Below, piece after piece: positions 17,034 to 26,295 of a DNA stretch of 64,000 nt (position 1 is the first letter of the stretch; each line of letters opens with the position of its first letter). This DNA is from Luteolibacter luteus (lineage in GTDB: Bacteria; Verrucomicrobiota; Verrucomicrobiia; Verrucomicrobiales; Akkermansiaceae): positions 1,116,001-1,180,000 of the forward strand of contig NZ_CP051774.1 of NCBI RefSeq assembly GCF_012913485.1. The letters run 5' to 3'. Both the position numbers and the translations under genes were made by a program. The notes beneath the pieces were generated by a model. It was not told the DNA's origin. It did no database searches and saw nothing but the letters and a program-made list of their open reading frames with translations.

Positions 17034-17668
17034 AACCTTTGATCGTAAGCCTCACGGAGGACAACTACCCGCTGGCCCATGAGCTGAGGGAACTCTTCAA
17101 TTCCCAGCCGGACATGCTCGTTCTGGACGTGTTCCCCACGGCAGAGGAAACCCTCCGCGTGATCTCGTCCCGCATGCCGGAAGTGCTCATCGTGGACCTG
17201 CGCTTGCCCGGGCTGGGCGGTGTGGAACTCATCACCAAGCTGAAGCAGAGTTACCCGGATCTCCACATGCTGGTGCTGACCATGTATGAAGAGAGCGATC
17301 TCATTTTCAATGCGCTCCGCGCCGGTGCCTCCGGCTATTTGCTGAAGCGCTCCGGTGCCGATGAAATCTGCGATGCCGTTCGCCAGGTGCGCAGCGGAGG
17401 TGCCCCCATGTCTCCGAGCATCGCACTGAAGGTGGTCGAGTCTTTCCGTTCGCCAAGAAATGCTCCTGCCAATCAGGAAGCAAAACTCTCCCCGCGGGAG
17501 GAGGAAATCCTTTCACTGCTGGCCGAAGGAGCCCTCTACAAGGAAATCTCCTCTGCTCTCGGAATCAGCATGGATACCGTCCGCACCCACCTGCGCCGGA
17601 TCTACGACAAGCTGCATGTCCACTCGCGGACGCAAGCGGTGATGAAATTCTACGGCCAGCGCCGCTGA
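17030..17668 (+). CDS. NarL/FixJ family response regulator
   Basis: A 212-residue two-domain regulator. The receiver domain has the acidic pair Glu10/Asp11, phospho-acceptor Asp56 in LIVDLRLPG and Lys in YLLKRSG near 106. The LuxR-type HTH is at about 150-210 (LSPREEEILSLLAEG, KEISSALGISMDTVRTHLRRIYDKL). Its ATG overlaps the kinase stop codon as ATGA, so it is the partner of that kinase. It probably binds DNA to control the adjacent GH29 gene and possibly other polysaccharide genes; the targets are inference. An in-frame ATG at 17012 is an alternative start. Confidence 0.9.
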   Translation: MKPLIVSLTEDNYPLAHELRELFNSQPDMLVLDVFPTAEETLRVISSRMPEVLIVDLRLPGLGGVELITKLKQSYPDLHMLVLTMYEESDLIFNALRAGASGYLLKRSGADEICDAVRQVRSGGAPMSPSIALKVVESFRSPRNAPANQEAKLSPREEEILSLLAEGALYKEISSALGISMDTVRTHLRRIYDKLHVHSRTQAVMKFYGQRR

Positions 17669-17671
17669 CAC

Positions 17672-19459
17672 ATGAGATCACGGGTGAGCATCCGATCCCT
17701 TCTTCCAGCCATGGCCGCGGCCATGGTCTGTGGAGCAGCGCGCGCACAGGATGACATCCAGATGACTCCCTACGCTGGTGCCGCCAAATGGGAGAGTGAT
17801 CGGGAACAACGCCTCGCCTGGTTCCGCGAGGCGCGATTCGGGCTACTCCTCCATCTCGGCCTTTACTCAGGTGCCGCGGGGCATTGGCCGCCGGATCAAC
17901 AAAATGTCCGCCAGGACGAGCGACAACATCCGGAGTGGCTGCGCAATTGGGCTGCGATCCCCGACGCCGAGTACCAAAGATTACTCAAGCCGCTCTTTCA
18001 GCCCGCGCCCGGCTGTACCGACGAATGGGCACAACTGGCCCGTGATGCCGGCATGCGCTACGCCATCCTTTCCGCCAAAAGCGAGGAAGGCTATACCCTC
18101 TTCAACAGCGCCGATACCGCGACCAACATATCCCCACCGGGCCGGGATCTCTTCGGTGAATTCGTCGCCAGCCTCCGGAAGCAGCAGCTCATGCCGGGCG
18201 TCTACTACTCCTTGGTCGATTGGCATCATTCCGATCCCAAGACCTACCCGCAGTATGTGAAGCAGCACTTCCGGGAGCTCGCCACCGGTTATGGCCCGCT
18301 CGGCATCCTTTGGGCAGATGGTTCCACGGCCACTGCCGAAGGCGCCCGCTGGGGAACCAAGTCACTTCTGGAAACATGGCGCGAATACCAGCCGGCCTCG
18401 GTGATCGACAACCGCTTCTGGAGCGGCTTGGAAAATCCGAACGGTGATTTCATGACGCCGGAAGACTACGTGCTCCCTGCCGCAATCGATGGCCGGATGT
18501 TCGAAGTTCGCTCCACCATGAACGATCATCTCGGCTACGCCGGCGAGAACGTGCGATGGAAGACACCTCGGGAAATCCTGCTCTTGCTTTCCGAGATCGC
18601 AAGCAAGGGTGGAAATCTTCTGTTAGGCATCGGCCCCGATGCCAAGGGCCGGATCCCGGCAGGAGCCTCGGCCAACCTTCGGGCCACCGGCGAGTGGCTG
18701 AAGACCCATGGCGAAGCGATCTATGGGACCACTGGAACGCCTTTCCTGGCACCGGTTTTCAACGGCCGCTGCACCGTAGGCCACCGCGATGGAGCTTACA
18801 TCCTCTACTGCCATCTTCATGAGTGGCCGACTGCCGGGATGATCTCGCTCGACGGCCTCTCTACACGCTGTGTTTCCGCCGTGCTCATGGGCAAGGAGCC
18901 TCTGAACTTGGAGGTCAACAACGTCTCATGGCCCACAATCCGCCTGCCCCAGAGTCCACCGGACAAGGATAACCCGCTTCCCATCATCGCCGCGCGACTG
19001 GAAAGGGAGCCTGTCATTGATCCGATCCCTTATCCGCTGCAGGGCGTGGACCGGACCGTCACGCTCAATGCCGCCCAAGCGATCCTCGTTCCGGGACCCG
19101 GCACCAAGACGCCCCTCCGGCTCGAGCGCGAACACATCGGCTTCTGGTCACAAAAAGCAGACAGCGTCTGGTTTCCGGTCATCATGAAGAATCCCGGGAA
19201 GTTCCGTGTGGTGCTGGACATCGCCGTAGCGCGCCCCTGCGGCGGGGAAATCGAAGTGCGCATCCTCGACCAAGTGCTGCGACTCAAGATCGGGCCTACG
19301 GGCGAAAGCTGGGATACCTTCCGCGAAGTCGAAGCAGGAGAAGTAAAACTCACCCAAACCGGGCTTCACGCTATCCACATCCGCCCGATTCAGATCGAGG
19401 GTTACGGACTCATGAACCTCCGCACGGTGCGCCTCCTGCCCATCGACGACGGCGAATAA
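17672..19459 (+). CDS. GH29 (alpha-L-fucosidase family) protein with altered sugar-binding motif
   Basis: A 595-residue exported protein (signal peptide 1-25, ending ARAQ). The GH29 barrel is clear: RFGLLLHLGLYSG (family RFGMFIHWGLYS), GILWADG with the nucleophile-position Asp216, QPASVIDNR, GGNLLLGIGPDAKG and HGEAIYGT. However, the motif normally read as KHHDGF is KSEEGY (136-141), so two sugar-binding histidines are missing, and the Trp of HWG is Leu62. A C-terminal beta domain follows. It starts 4 nt after the regulator stop, so it is the third gene of the sensor operon. It may have a different substrate or serve as a binding protein. Confidence 0.82.
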   Translation: MRSRVSIRSLLPAMAAAMVCGAARAQDDIQMTPYAGAAKWESDREQRLAWFREARFGLLLHLGLYSGAAGHWPPDQQNVRQDERQHPEWLRNWAAIPDAEYQRLLKPLFQPAPGCTDEWAQLARDAGMRYAILSAKSEEGYTLFNSADTATNISPPGRDLFGEFVASLRKQQLMPGVYYSLVDWHHSDPKTYPQYVKQHFRELATGYGPLGILWADGSTATAEGARWGTKSLLETWREYQPASVIDNRFWSGLENPNGDFMTPEDYVLPAAIDGRMFEVRSTMNDHLGYAGENVRWKTPREILLLLSEIASKGGNLLLGIGPDAKGRIPAGASANLRATGEWLKTHGEAIYGTTGTPFLAPVFNGRCTVGHRDGAYILYCHLHEWPTAGMISLDGLSTRCVSAVLMGKEPLNLEVNNVSWPTIRLPQSPPDKDNPLPIIAARLEREPVIDPIPYPLQGVDRTVTLNAAQAILVPGPGTKTPLRLEREHIGFWSQKADSVWFPVIMKNPGKFRVVLDIAVARPCGGEIEVRILDQVLRLKIGPTGESWDTFREVEAGEVKLTQTGLHAIHIRPIQIEGYGLMNLRTVRLLPIDDGE

Positions 19460-19465
19460 GCGGGC

Positions 19466-20113
19466 TTAGCGCCCCAGCATCCGGTTCGTATCGTTCACCG
19501 ACATTCCGCTGCGGGAAGAGAAGATATCCGGCGCGGTGAAGACCCGGCGGCGCTCGTCTGTTTCGGAGTCGGATAACTTGGTGATGTCTTTCTGGGATTG
19601 CTCCCGGGCTGCACCGGAGGCGTAGGTATTGGTGCGGTAGTTCTTACCGCCCTCACGCGCTGCCAAAGCACCCTCGTTCGCGGACTTCCCACCGAAACGG
19701 GAGTCCTTTTTGAAAGAGTTTCCGTCCGTGTTTCCTTCGTAAACTTTCTTCGCGTAATCCTTGTCGCCCCAGAAGGATTTTTTCCGGTAGTCCCCGGCTT
19801 TGTATTCCTTGCCCTCCCACTTGCCCTTGAACTCGGGATTGTCGCGATTGAAGCCAGCGAACTCCTTCGAACTCCCCCGCGGCTTTCCGTTCTTATCCAC
19901 CGAATATTTGCTGAAAGAGCCCCACTTTGCCTCCATTTTCGCCCCGTCGTGGTCGCCCGTTAATGGGTCGCCGGTCTTGATGCGCTTGTTCTCCACCGGA
20001 TCCGGGCTCGCCGATTCCTTCGCAACCATGGCGTTGGAATCGCCGCCGGTGCCCGAGCAGGCCATCAGGCTGAGGGCCGGGAGCAGGGGAAGAAGGCGGA
20101 CGGGGAACTTCAT
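19466..20113 (-). CDS. Lipoprotein of unknown function, lysine/glycine-rich
   Basis: A 215-residue lipoprotein with lipobox LMAC (Cys19). The mature part is polar, low in hydrophobic residues and rich in Lys, Gly, Asp and aromatic residues in short repeats (FKGKWEGKEYKAGDYRKKSFWGDKDYAKKVYEGN), and ends with SRSGMSVNDTNRMLGR. No family is recognised. It converges on the GH29 gene with a 6-bp gap. A basic envelope-associated protein is the most that can be said. Confidence 0.7.
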   Translation of the reverse strand: MKFPVRLLPLLPALSLMACSGTGGDSNAMVAKESASPDPVENKRIKTGDPLTGDHDGAKMEAKWGSFSKYSVDKNGKPRGSSKEFAGFNRDNPEFKGKWEGKEYKAGDYRKKSFWGDKDYAKKVYEGNTDGNSFKKDSRFGGKSANEGALAAREGGKNYRTNTYASGAAREQSQKDITKLSDSETDERRRVFTAPDIFSSRSGMSVNDTNRMLGR

Positions 20114-20236
20114 GAGGGCGGCACGCTGGCAAATCCCCGGAGACAGGGCAATCGGGAAAAGCCCGCGGAAAATCCGGCGTGCAGAATGCCCGGGTTTTTC
20201 CGGTCACATCCCGAACTCCCCTCCCAATCCTCCCAC

Positions 20237-20989
20237 ATGTCCTCTTCCCAAAAACTTCAAGGCAAGGTCGCCCTCGTCACGGGCGCATCCAAAGGAATCG
20301 GTGCCTCCATCGCCAAAGCCTTGGCCGCCGAAGGCGCTGCCGTGGCAGTGAATTACGCCAGCAGCAAGGAAGGAGCCGACCGGGTGGTCGCTGAAATCCA
20401 CGCTGCCGGCGGCAAAGCGGTTGCGATTCAGGGCGATGTCTCGAAGCAGGCCGATATCACGCGGCTTCTCGGGGAAACCTTCGCCGCCTTTGGACCGCTC
20501 GACATTCTGGTAAACAATGCCGGCGTCTACCGTGGGGCACCGCTCGGCCAGATCGACGAAGAAAGCTTCCACCTGCACTTCAATCTGAACGTGCTGGGCT
20601 TGATCCTCGTCACGCAGGAAGCGCTGAAGCATTTCAATCCCGAAGGAGGCAGCATCATCAATGTCAGTTCGGTACTGAGCACCCTCTCCCTGCCGGGTCT
20701 CGCGGTATACAATGCGACCAAGTCCGCTGTCGACGGACTGACGCGCACTTTCTCAAAGGAACTTGCGCCGCGGAAAATCCGGGTGAACTCCATCAATCCC
20801 GGGATGGTCGAAACAGAAGGTCTGCATTCCACCGGAACCATTGGGGCGTCGGACTCGATCGCCGCCATCACGCCACTTGGCCGGATCGGGCAGCCGGGAG
20901 ACATCGCAGCTCCGGTTGCTTTCCTCGCGAGCACGGATTCCGGATGGATCACCGGCGAGTGCCTCTATGCCACCGGTGGCCTGAGATAA
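20237..20989 (+). CDS. SDR family oxidoreductase (FabG-like)
   Basis: A 250-residue classical short-chain dehydrogenase/reductase. It has TGASKGIG at the NAD(P)-binding loop, NNAG, the catalytic Ser in NVSSVLS, and YNATK for the Tyr-Lys pair. The C-terminus (GDIAAPVAFLASTDSGWITGECLYATGG) is typical for FabG-like 3-oxoacyl or sugar/alcohol reductases; Asn-Tyr after the second strand (VNYASSKEG) suggests NADP preference. Substrate unknown. ATG 20237 is chosen by alignment with the Rossmann start. Confidence 0.9.
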   Translation: MSSSQKLQGKVALVTGASKGIGASIAKALAAEGAAVAVNYASSKEGADRVVAEIHAAGGKAVAIQGDVSKQADITRLLGETFAAFGPLDILVNNAGVYRGAPLGQIDEESFHLHFNLNVLGLILVTQEALKHFNPEGGSIINVSSVLSTLSLPGLAVYNATKSAVDGLTRTFSKELAPRKIRVNSINPGMVETEGLHSTGTIGASDSIAAITPLGRIGQPGDIAAPVAFLASTDSGWITGECLYATGGLR

Positions 20990-21009
20990 CCTCGATCCCC
21001 TCCCCAACG

Positions 21010-21966
21010 GTGAGTCATCCCGAAATCATCCGATCTGCAGCGCTTGGGAGTTCCGATACCAACACGGGGTCACCAGCTCCGAGTGCAGCCGCCAGCAATG
21101 CTTCGGTCTATCGCTTCGAAGTCGGTGACTTCGAATGCGCGGTAATCAGCGATGGGAGCACGTTTTTCCCTTCCCGCCCTCACTTTGGCACAGACGCCGC
21201 AAACGACAAGGAAGTGCATGCGATCCTGGCCGATCATTCGCTGCCTTTGGAACAGGTTCGCTTCTACTTCAATGTACTGTTCGTTAACACCGGCCGAGAC
21301 CTGATCCTGATCGATTCAGGGGCCGGGAAGAACTTCGGCGATGCCTGCGGAAAGATCGCCGCCGGACTCTCCATGCTCGGACACACTCCGGAGCAAATCA
21401 ACGTGGTGCATTTGAGTCATGCTCACTTTGATCACTTCGGCGGCCTGCTGACTTCAGAGGGTAAGCCGGCATTCCCAAATGCACTTCACCTCGTCGCGAA
21501 GGAGGAACGGGATTTCTGGATGAGCAAGGACCCTGACCAGGGCCAGGCCTTTTATGACCAAGCGCAGGGCAAGATCTTTGTCTCACAAGCCCGGGAGGTC
21601 TTCGAAGCGCTTCCGTTCACTACCTACCGCGACGGCGATGCCCTGCCGGGAGGCGTGCTACCGGAGGCAGCACCAGGCCACACACCGGGCCACTGCATTT
21701 ACCGGGTACGATCCCGGGGAGAGGAATTACTACATCTCTCGGACCTCGTGACAAACTTCGCGGTGTCCTTCGACAAGCCGGACTGGCCTTTCATCTTCGA
21801 TTGCGAGCCTGCACGGGCGGTCGCCAGCCGAAAGAAGATCCTGGCTCAAGGCTCCGGATCAAAGATCCGGGCCTTCGGCAATCATCTCCCCTTCCCGGGA
21901 CTCGGCCGCATCAGGCCGGAAGGCCCGGCTCTCCTGCGCTGGGAAGCGGAGCCTTGGGTTTTCTGA
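21010..21966 (+). CDS. MBL fold metallo-hydrolase
   Basis: A 318-residue metallo-beta-lactamase-fold protein. The zinc motif HAHFDH is followed by GG, and further ligands are in APGHTPGH and LHLSDL. The family is close to AHL-lactonase-like or glyoxalase-II-like hydrolases ([21 protein letters not shown]). The start is uncertain: the frame opens at 20944 within the upstream SDR gene, and GTG 21010 is the first reasonable start after that gene. It is 20 nt after the SDR stop, so probably co-transcribed. Confidence 0.82.
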   Translation: MSHPEIIRSAALGSSDTNTGSPAPSAAASNASVYRFEVGDFECAVISDGSTFFPSRPHFGTDAANDKEVHAILADHSLPLEQVRFYFNVLFVNTGRDLILIDSGAGKNFGDACGKIAAGLSMLGHTPEQINVVHLSHAHFDHFGGLLTSEGKPAFPNALHLVAKEERDFWMSKDPDQGQAFYDQAQGKIFVSQAREVFEALPFTTYRDGDALPGGVLPEAAPGHTPGHCIYRVRSRGEELLHLSDLVTNFAVSFDKPDWPFIFDCEPARAVASRKKILAQGSGSKIRAFGNHLPFPGLGRIRPEGPALLRWEAEPWVF

Positions 21967-22000
21967 CCAATTTTTCCCAACCACAAACAACGAATCGACC

Positions 22001-22828
22001 ATGAGCACTATCACCACGAAGGACGGCACCACGATCTACTACAAGGACTGGGGCACGGGACAACCCATCGTATTCAGCCACGGCTGGCCGCTGACAGCGG
22101 ATAGCTGGGAGTCACAAATGCTCTTTCTTGTCTCAAAGGGCTACCGCTGCATCGCTCACGACCGCCGTGGCCATGGACGATCCGACCAGCCGTCCCAAGG
22201 CAATGAGATGGATACCTATGCGGATGACCTTGCCGAACTGCTCGACCATCTTGATGTGAAGGATGCCGTGCTCTTCGGATTCTCCACCGGTGGTGGCGAA
22301 GTGGCCCGCTACATTGGCCGTCACGGAACCAAGCGTCTAGCCAAGGCCGGCCTGATCTCGGCAGTGCCGCCGCTGATGGTGAAAACCGATTCAACGCCGA
22401 ACGGCGTTCCGCTCGAAGTCTTCGACGGTTTCCGCGCGGCCCAGACCGCAAACCGCTCCCAGTTCTACAAGGAAGTGCCTTCCGGCCCCTTCTTTGGCTT
22501 CAATCGCCCGGGCGCGACACCCTCCCAGGGACTCATCGATTCGTGGTGGCTGCAAGGCATGATGGGCGGCCACCTGAACACGCTGGAATGCATCAAAGCC
22601 TTCTCCGAAACGGACTTCCGGGAGGACTTGAAGAAATTCGACATCCCCACCCTGGTGCTCCATGGCGATGACGACCAAGTCGTGCCGATCAGCATCAGCG
22701 CGCTGGAGTCCGTGAAACTGATCCCGGATACCAAGCTGGTGATCTATCCCGGAGCGCCCCATGGCATCACGGACACTCACAAGGAGAAGCTGAACGAGGA
22801 TCTGCTGGCCTTCATCGAGGGACGCTAG
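22001..22828 (+). CDS. Alpha/beta hydrolase, non-haem chloroperoxidase/perhydrolase-like
   Basis: A 275-residue alpha/beta hydrolase of the cofactor-free haloperoxidase/esterase group. The nucleophile elbow is [12 protein letters not shown] (family usually GHSTGGGE), the acid is in [10 protein letters not shown], and the His is in APHGIT. The oxyanion region HGWP and [12 protein letters not shown] are typical. Such proteins are esterases that can form peracids; physiological substrates are mostly unknown. It lies 34 nt after the metallo-hydrolase gene on the same strand. Confidence 0.9.
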   Translation: MSTITTKDGTTIYYKDWGTGQPIVFSHGWPLTADSWESQMLFLVSKGYRCIAHDRRGHGRSDQPSQGNEMDTYADDLAELLDHLDVKDAVLFGFSTGGGEVARYIGRHGTKRLAKAGLISAVPPLMVKTDSTPNGVPLEVFDGFRAAQTANRSQFYKEVPSGPFFGFNRPGATPSQGLIDSWWLQGMMGGHLNTLECIKAFSETDFREDLKKFDIPTLVLHGDDDQVVPISISALESVKLIPDTKLVIYPGAPHGITDTHKEKLNEDLLAFIEGR

Positions 22829-22923
22829 CTGCGGAATACCCCTGCCCGGTCAGCCATCCGAATCCGCTGGCCGCCGCAGGGGGTTGCAATTTCCCGGCAT
22901 CCGTCCAATCTATCAGTCGTCGA

Positions 22924-23892
22924 ATGGCCGTGAAATTCCGAGATTACTATGAAGTCCTGGGCGTCACTCGAGACGCCAGCCAGGACGAAATCCGCAAAGC
23001 GTTCCGCAAACTCGCCCGCACGCACCATCCCGATGTCGCGAAGGACAAGGCGAACGCCGAGGAGAAATTCAAAGAAATCAACGAAGCCTACGAGGTCCTG
23101 GGCGACGAGGAGAAGCGGAAGAAATATGACCAGCTAGGCCGGAACTGGCAGCAAGGTGGCGATTTCGGCCACGGCGGCGGAGGCGGCGGATACGAATTCT
23201 GGCAAACGGGTGGCGGCGAAGAGGAAGGCGGCTCCTATCACTTCGAGGGAACCGGTTTCAGTGACTTCTTCGAAAACTTTTTCGGCAGCCGCCGGTCGCA
23301 CGGAGGATTTACCAGCCGTGGTGCGAGCGCACGTAGCAATACCCCGCGCAAAGGCCGGGACATCGAGTCCGAGATCCTTGTAAGCTTGGATGAGGTGATG
23401 AACGGCTCCGAACGCCGGCTGGCGATCCAGCCTGCGCAAGGCAGTACCGGCGAGAAGCAGAGCGTGACGATCCGTATCCCGCGCGGGATCACGGAAGGAC
23501 AAATGATCCGCGCTGCAGGCCTTGGTGAACCAGGCGTGGCCGGAGGAACGCCGGGCGACCTTTTCCTGCGGGTCCATTTGGAGCGTCACCCGGATTTCCG
23601 GGTAGACGGCCACGATCTCTACTACGAACTACGCCTTGCCCCTTGGGAGGCGGTTCTAGGGGCCACAGTTCCCGTACGGACACCGCACGGGACGATGCAT
23701 ATCAAGGTTCCCGCCGGGGCGGAATCCGGCACGGAATTCCGTCTGCGCGGCAAGGGACTGCCCCGGGGCAAAGATGGCGGCTACGGCGATCTCTTCGCGG
23801 TGGCTGAGATCGTCACGCCGACCTCCGCAACAGAGGAAGAAGCGCTCCACTGGAAGGCGCTGTCGGAGACTTCGAAATTCAACCCGCGATGA
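22924..23892 (+). CDS. cbpA: Curved DNA-binding protein / DnaJ-class co-chaperone CbpA
   Basis: A 322-residue protein. The J domain at 6-71 has the HPD motif ([10 protein letters not shown]) needed to stimulate the DnaK ATPase. A Gly-rich linker ([11 protein letters not shown]) follows, then the two C-terminal substrate-binding beta domains ([37 protein letters not shown]). There is no zinc-finger region, so it is CbpA-like, not DnaJ. The next gene encodes a CbpM-like partner 3 nt downstream, which supports the call. It acts in the cytosol and nucleoid. Confidence 0.9.
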   Translation: MAVKFRDYYEVLGVTRDASQDEIRKAFRKLARTHHPDVAKDKANAEEKFKEINEAYEVLGDEEKRKKYDQLGRNWQQGGDFGHGGGGGGYEFWQTGGGEEEGGSYHFEGTGFSDFFENFFGSRRSHGGFTSRGASARSNTPRKGRDIESEILVSLDEVMNGSERRLAIQPAQGSTGEKQSVTIRIPRGITEGQMIRAAGLGEPGVAGGTPGDLFLRVHLERHPDFRVDGHDLYYELRLAPWEAVLGATVPVRTPHGTMHIKVPAGAESGTEFRLRGKGLPRGKDGGYGDLFAVAEIVTPTSATEEEALHWKALSETSKFNPR

Positions 23893-23895
23893 GAG

Positions 23896-24219
23896 ATGAG
23901 CCGTTCCACAGAGTCTTTGTCCATTTCTCCCGCGGCCACGGGCGCGGATGAGATCTTCGATCTAGATGCCGCGGCAGAGCTCAGCGGAATGCATCCTGAG
24001 ATGATCCTGGAGTTCTGCCGGGCCCATGTGGTGGCCCTTCGTCATCAGGAGGACAGTCCCCAATTCGACAATCGCGGGATTCATCGCCTCAGATTGATCG
24101 AGACCTTACGCCATGACCGGGGGATGAGCCTGCGCTCGATCCGCTTCGTGGTGGAACTGATGGAGCGGCTGGATACTGCGGAAACCGAGCTTCGCACGCT
24201 TCGGGAAAGGGTGAGGTAA
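23896..24219 (+). CDS. cbpM: Chaperone modulator CbpM-like protein
   Basis: A 107-residue protein with a MerR-like helical organisation: FDLDAAAELSGMHPEMILEFCRAH, DNRGIHRLRLIETL and SLRSIRFVVELMERLD, ending in a basic helix. CbpM binds the J domain of CbpA and inhibits its action with DnaK. It starts 3 nt after the cbpA stop, the standard operon order. A MerR-type transcription factor is the alternative but the gene linkage makes CbpM more likely. Confidence 0.82.
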   Translation: MSRSTESLSISPAATGADEIFDLDAAAELSGMHPEMILEFCRAHVVALRHQEDSPQFDNRGIHRLRLIETLRHDRGMSLRSIRFVVELMERLDTAETELRTLRERVR

Positions 24220-24251
24220 TCGACAGCCCCCTTCGGATCAGGTCCTCTGAG

Positions 24252-25292
24252 TCACTGCTTCCACTGCCGGGAGGTCACCATATCGAGACCGCCTTGAATC
24301 CTCGTTTTCGCACCATCGCCGCTGGAAACCGTGGTGCGAACGGTTTCGAACTCCTCACGCAGCACCAGAGGATAGAGCAGAGAGCACCAGACCTTACCGG
24401 AACGGATCGAAACCTCCTGAGTATTGAGCACTCCATCAATGCCGGCACTTTCCCCGGAAATATCTCCCGTAACCGAAAAACGACCGCAGGGATGACCGTC
24501 GAGAGCTTCGCTCACCTCATAGGTCAGAAGGACTTTTCCCTCGTATTTTCCAGGAAAGAGCATCGATAGGGCTTCTCCAGTGATCTCGAATTTATCTCCC
24601 CCGCTCCATCGGCGGCTGGAGGAAAACCACTGGGTGCGCGGCATCACCCCATCGTGTGCCATCAAAGAAGGCAGTTGAGGTTCGAGCTTCTTCGCCCAGA
24701 CCATCTTGGAAAAGTCCGCCGCACCTTTCCCCTTCGGCTGCCGCCAGCCTTGGTTGGTGTAGAGGAAATCGATTGAAGCCCCCTCCAAGCGCTTGTCCTC
24801 ATCATTCTTTTCGCTGGCAGCATCGACGACTGCGGCGACCTTGTTTTTCGCCGGGTCTTTTGCAGCCTCCTTCGCCGCTTCTTCCTCGATAACGCGGCCG
24901 GCCTTCTCGATCTCCACGTTCAATTGGGAACCACCGCGCTTGAGACTGAAGATGCGCTCGAACTTGCCCGAAATGGGGGCGTTCTGGTTACCCAGCGCGG
25001 AGGTGCTCATCACGCGGGAGTCATGATACGTCGCACGCTCGATCACCCGTACGCTGATATCCGTCGGGAAGGGAAGATCCCGGCGAAATCGTACGCCCTC
25101 CGCTCCCGAATCGACCTGTGAAGCCAGATCTGGATCTAGTTCGCCCCCTGGGGAAACCGGCGCGGAGGGATCAGCACCGCGAAATTTCTCGCGGGCAGCG
25201 TCCACCGCCTGCTGAGCCTTGTCACAGGACGAAACGCCGAAGCCCAAGCTGGTCAGCAGCAGGGCCATAGTGGCATTTCGTAAGCGATTCAT
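24252..25292 (-). CDS. Lipoprotein of unknown function
   Basis: A 346-residue predicted lipoprotein with lipobox VSSC (Cys23) followed by an amphipathic segment (DKAQQAVDAAREKFRG). The middle has an Ala/Lys-rich stretch (EEEAAKEAAKDPAKNK) and the C-terminal half looks like beta strands (FEITGEALSMLFPGKYEGKVLLTYE, CGRFSVTGDISGE). No family is recognised. Start ATG 25292 is used; an in-frame TTG is 9 nt earlier. It converges on cbpM. Confidence 0.7.
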   Translation of the reverse strand: MNRLRNATMALLLTSLGFGVSSCDKAQQAVDAAREKFRGADPSAPVSPGGELDPDLASQVDSGAEGVRFRRDLPFPTDISVRVIERATYHDSRVMSTSALGNQNAPISGKFERIFSLKRGGSQLNVEIEKAGRVIEEEAAKEAAKDPAKNKVAAVVDAASEKNDEDKRLEGASIDFLYTNQGWRQPKGKGAADFSKMVWAKKLEPQLPSLMAHDGVMPRTQWFSSSRRWSGGDKFEITGEALSMLFPGKYEGKVLLTYEVSEALDGHPCGRFSVTGDISGESAGIDGVLNTQEVSIRSGKVWCSLLYPLVLREEFETVRTTVSSGDGAKTRIQGGLDMVTSRQWKQ

Positions 25293-25404
25293 GATTATCA
25301 AATAACACGCGAAATTTCATCTGGCGACAACAAGGTTGGCGCATTTTGCATGATTTTTGAAAAACTGCTCCTTAGCGCTCGGCGCTGCCCGTACGGGCAT
25401 GCAT

Positions 25405-26295
25405 TCAGATGCTGAAGTGGAGCACCGCCTCTTCCTCATGGCCGCGGCAGCCGAGGCGCTGATCCATCTCGAGAGCCGGGGCGTCCTCACGGCTAACACC
25501 AACCACCACGGCAGGCACGCCCGCTACAGTGGTATGGGGTCGCACATCGGTGAGAACCACGCTCCCCGCACCAACCTTTGCCCCTTCACCGAGTTCGACA
25601 CGACCGAGAATCTTCGCTCCCGCGCCGAGCAAGACGCCTGAGCGGACGATCGGATGGCGATCACCGGTTTCCTTCCCGGTGCCACCTAGGGTGACCTCAT
25701 GGAGAATGGAGACATTGTCCTCGATGATCGCCGTCTCCCCGACAACGAAGCTGGTCGCGTGGTCGAGCAGTATCCCACAGCCGATACGGGCCGCCGGGTG
25801 AATATCCACGGCGAAAACCTCGCTAGCGAGGCTCTGGAAATAAAGGGCCAGCTCCTTCCGTCCATGTTGCCACAGATGGTGGGAAACACGGTAGGTGGAA
25901 ATAGCCATGAAGCCCTTGAAGAACAGAAGCGGGTGGAGCGGCGAATCGCAGGCGGGGTCCCGGTCCACGATGGCGCGTAGATCCCGCGCGGCGGCTGCGA
26001 CCAGATGATCGTCTCCCCGCAAAATTCCGGCCAGGAGCGGCCCTAGCTCCTCGCGGCTCATATCCTCCCGGGCGAGCTTGCGCGCCAAGCGGACGCCAAG
26101 CGCGGCTCCCAGACAAGGTTGCTTCAAGACGACATCTTCCAACAGGGGGCGCAATTGCGGCTCCCTGCCCATGACTCCGACGGCGTCTTCCCGGATCCAT
26201 TCCCACACGCTGGCGACGTCATTTTCTGCGGATTGACAAAGGCGAACAACCTTCGCGCTTCCGCCACCCTCGCCCGTATGCTGCTTTGCCTCCAT
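25405..26295 (-). CDS. cysE: Serine O-acetyltransferase CysE
   Basis: A 296-residue protein with the CysE N-terminal helical domain (residues about 30-160) and the left-handed beta-helix of hexapeptide repeats (about 165-270): VDIHPAARIGCGILLDHATSFVVGET, SILHEVTLGGTG with the catalytic His, DRHPIVRSGVLLGAGA. It transfers acetyl from acetyl-CoA to L-serine, the first step of cysteine synthesis. ATG 26295 is preferred over 26301 because GGGA lies 7 nt upstream. The start codon overlaps the start codon of the divergent Rrf2 regulator gene. Confidence 0.92.
   Translation of the reverse strand: MEAKQHTGEGGGSAKVVRLCQSAENDVASVWEWIREDAVGVMGREPQLRPLLEDVVLKQPCLGAALGVRLARKLAREDMSREELGPLLAGILRGDDHLVAAAARDLRAIVDRDPACDSPLHPLLFFKGFMAISTYRVSHHLWQHGRKELALYFQSLASEVFAVDIHPAARIGCGILLDHATSFVVGETAIIEDNVSILHEVTLGGTGKETGDRHPIVRSGVLLGAGAKILGRVELGEGAKVGAGSVVLTDVRPHTTVAGVPAVVVGVSREDAPALEMDQRLGCRGHEEEAVLHFSI

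Noticed and set aside
25386..25399. Palindrome TGCCCGTACGGGCA after the cysE stop
   Set aside because: No T-tract and no second copy; could be chance in a GC-rich genome.
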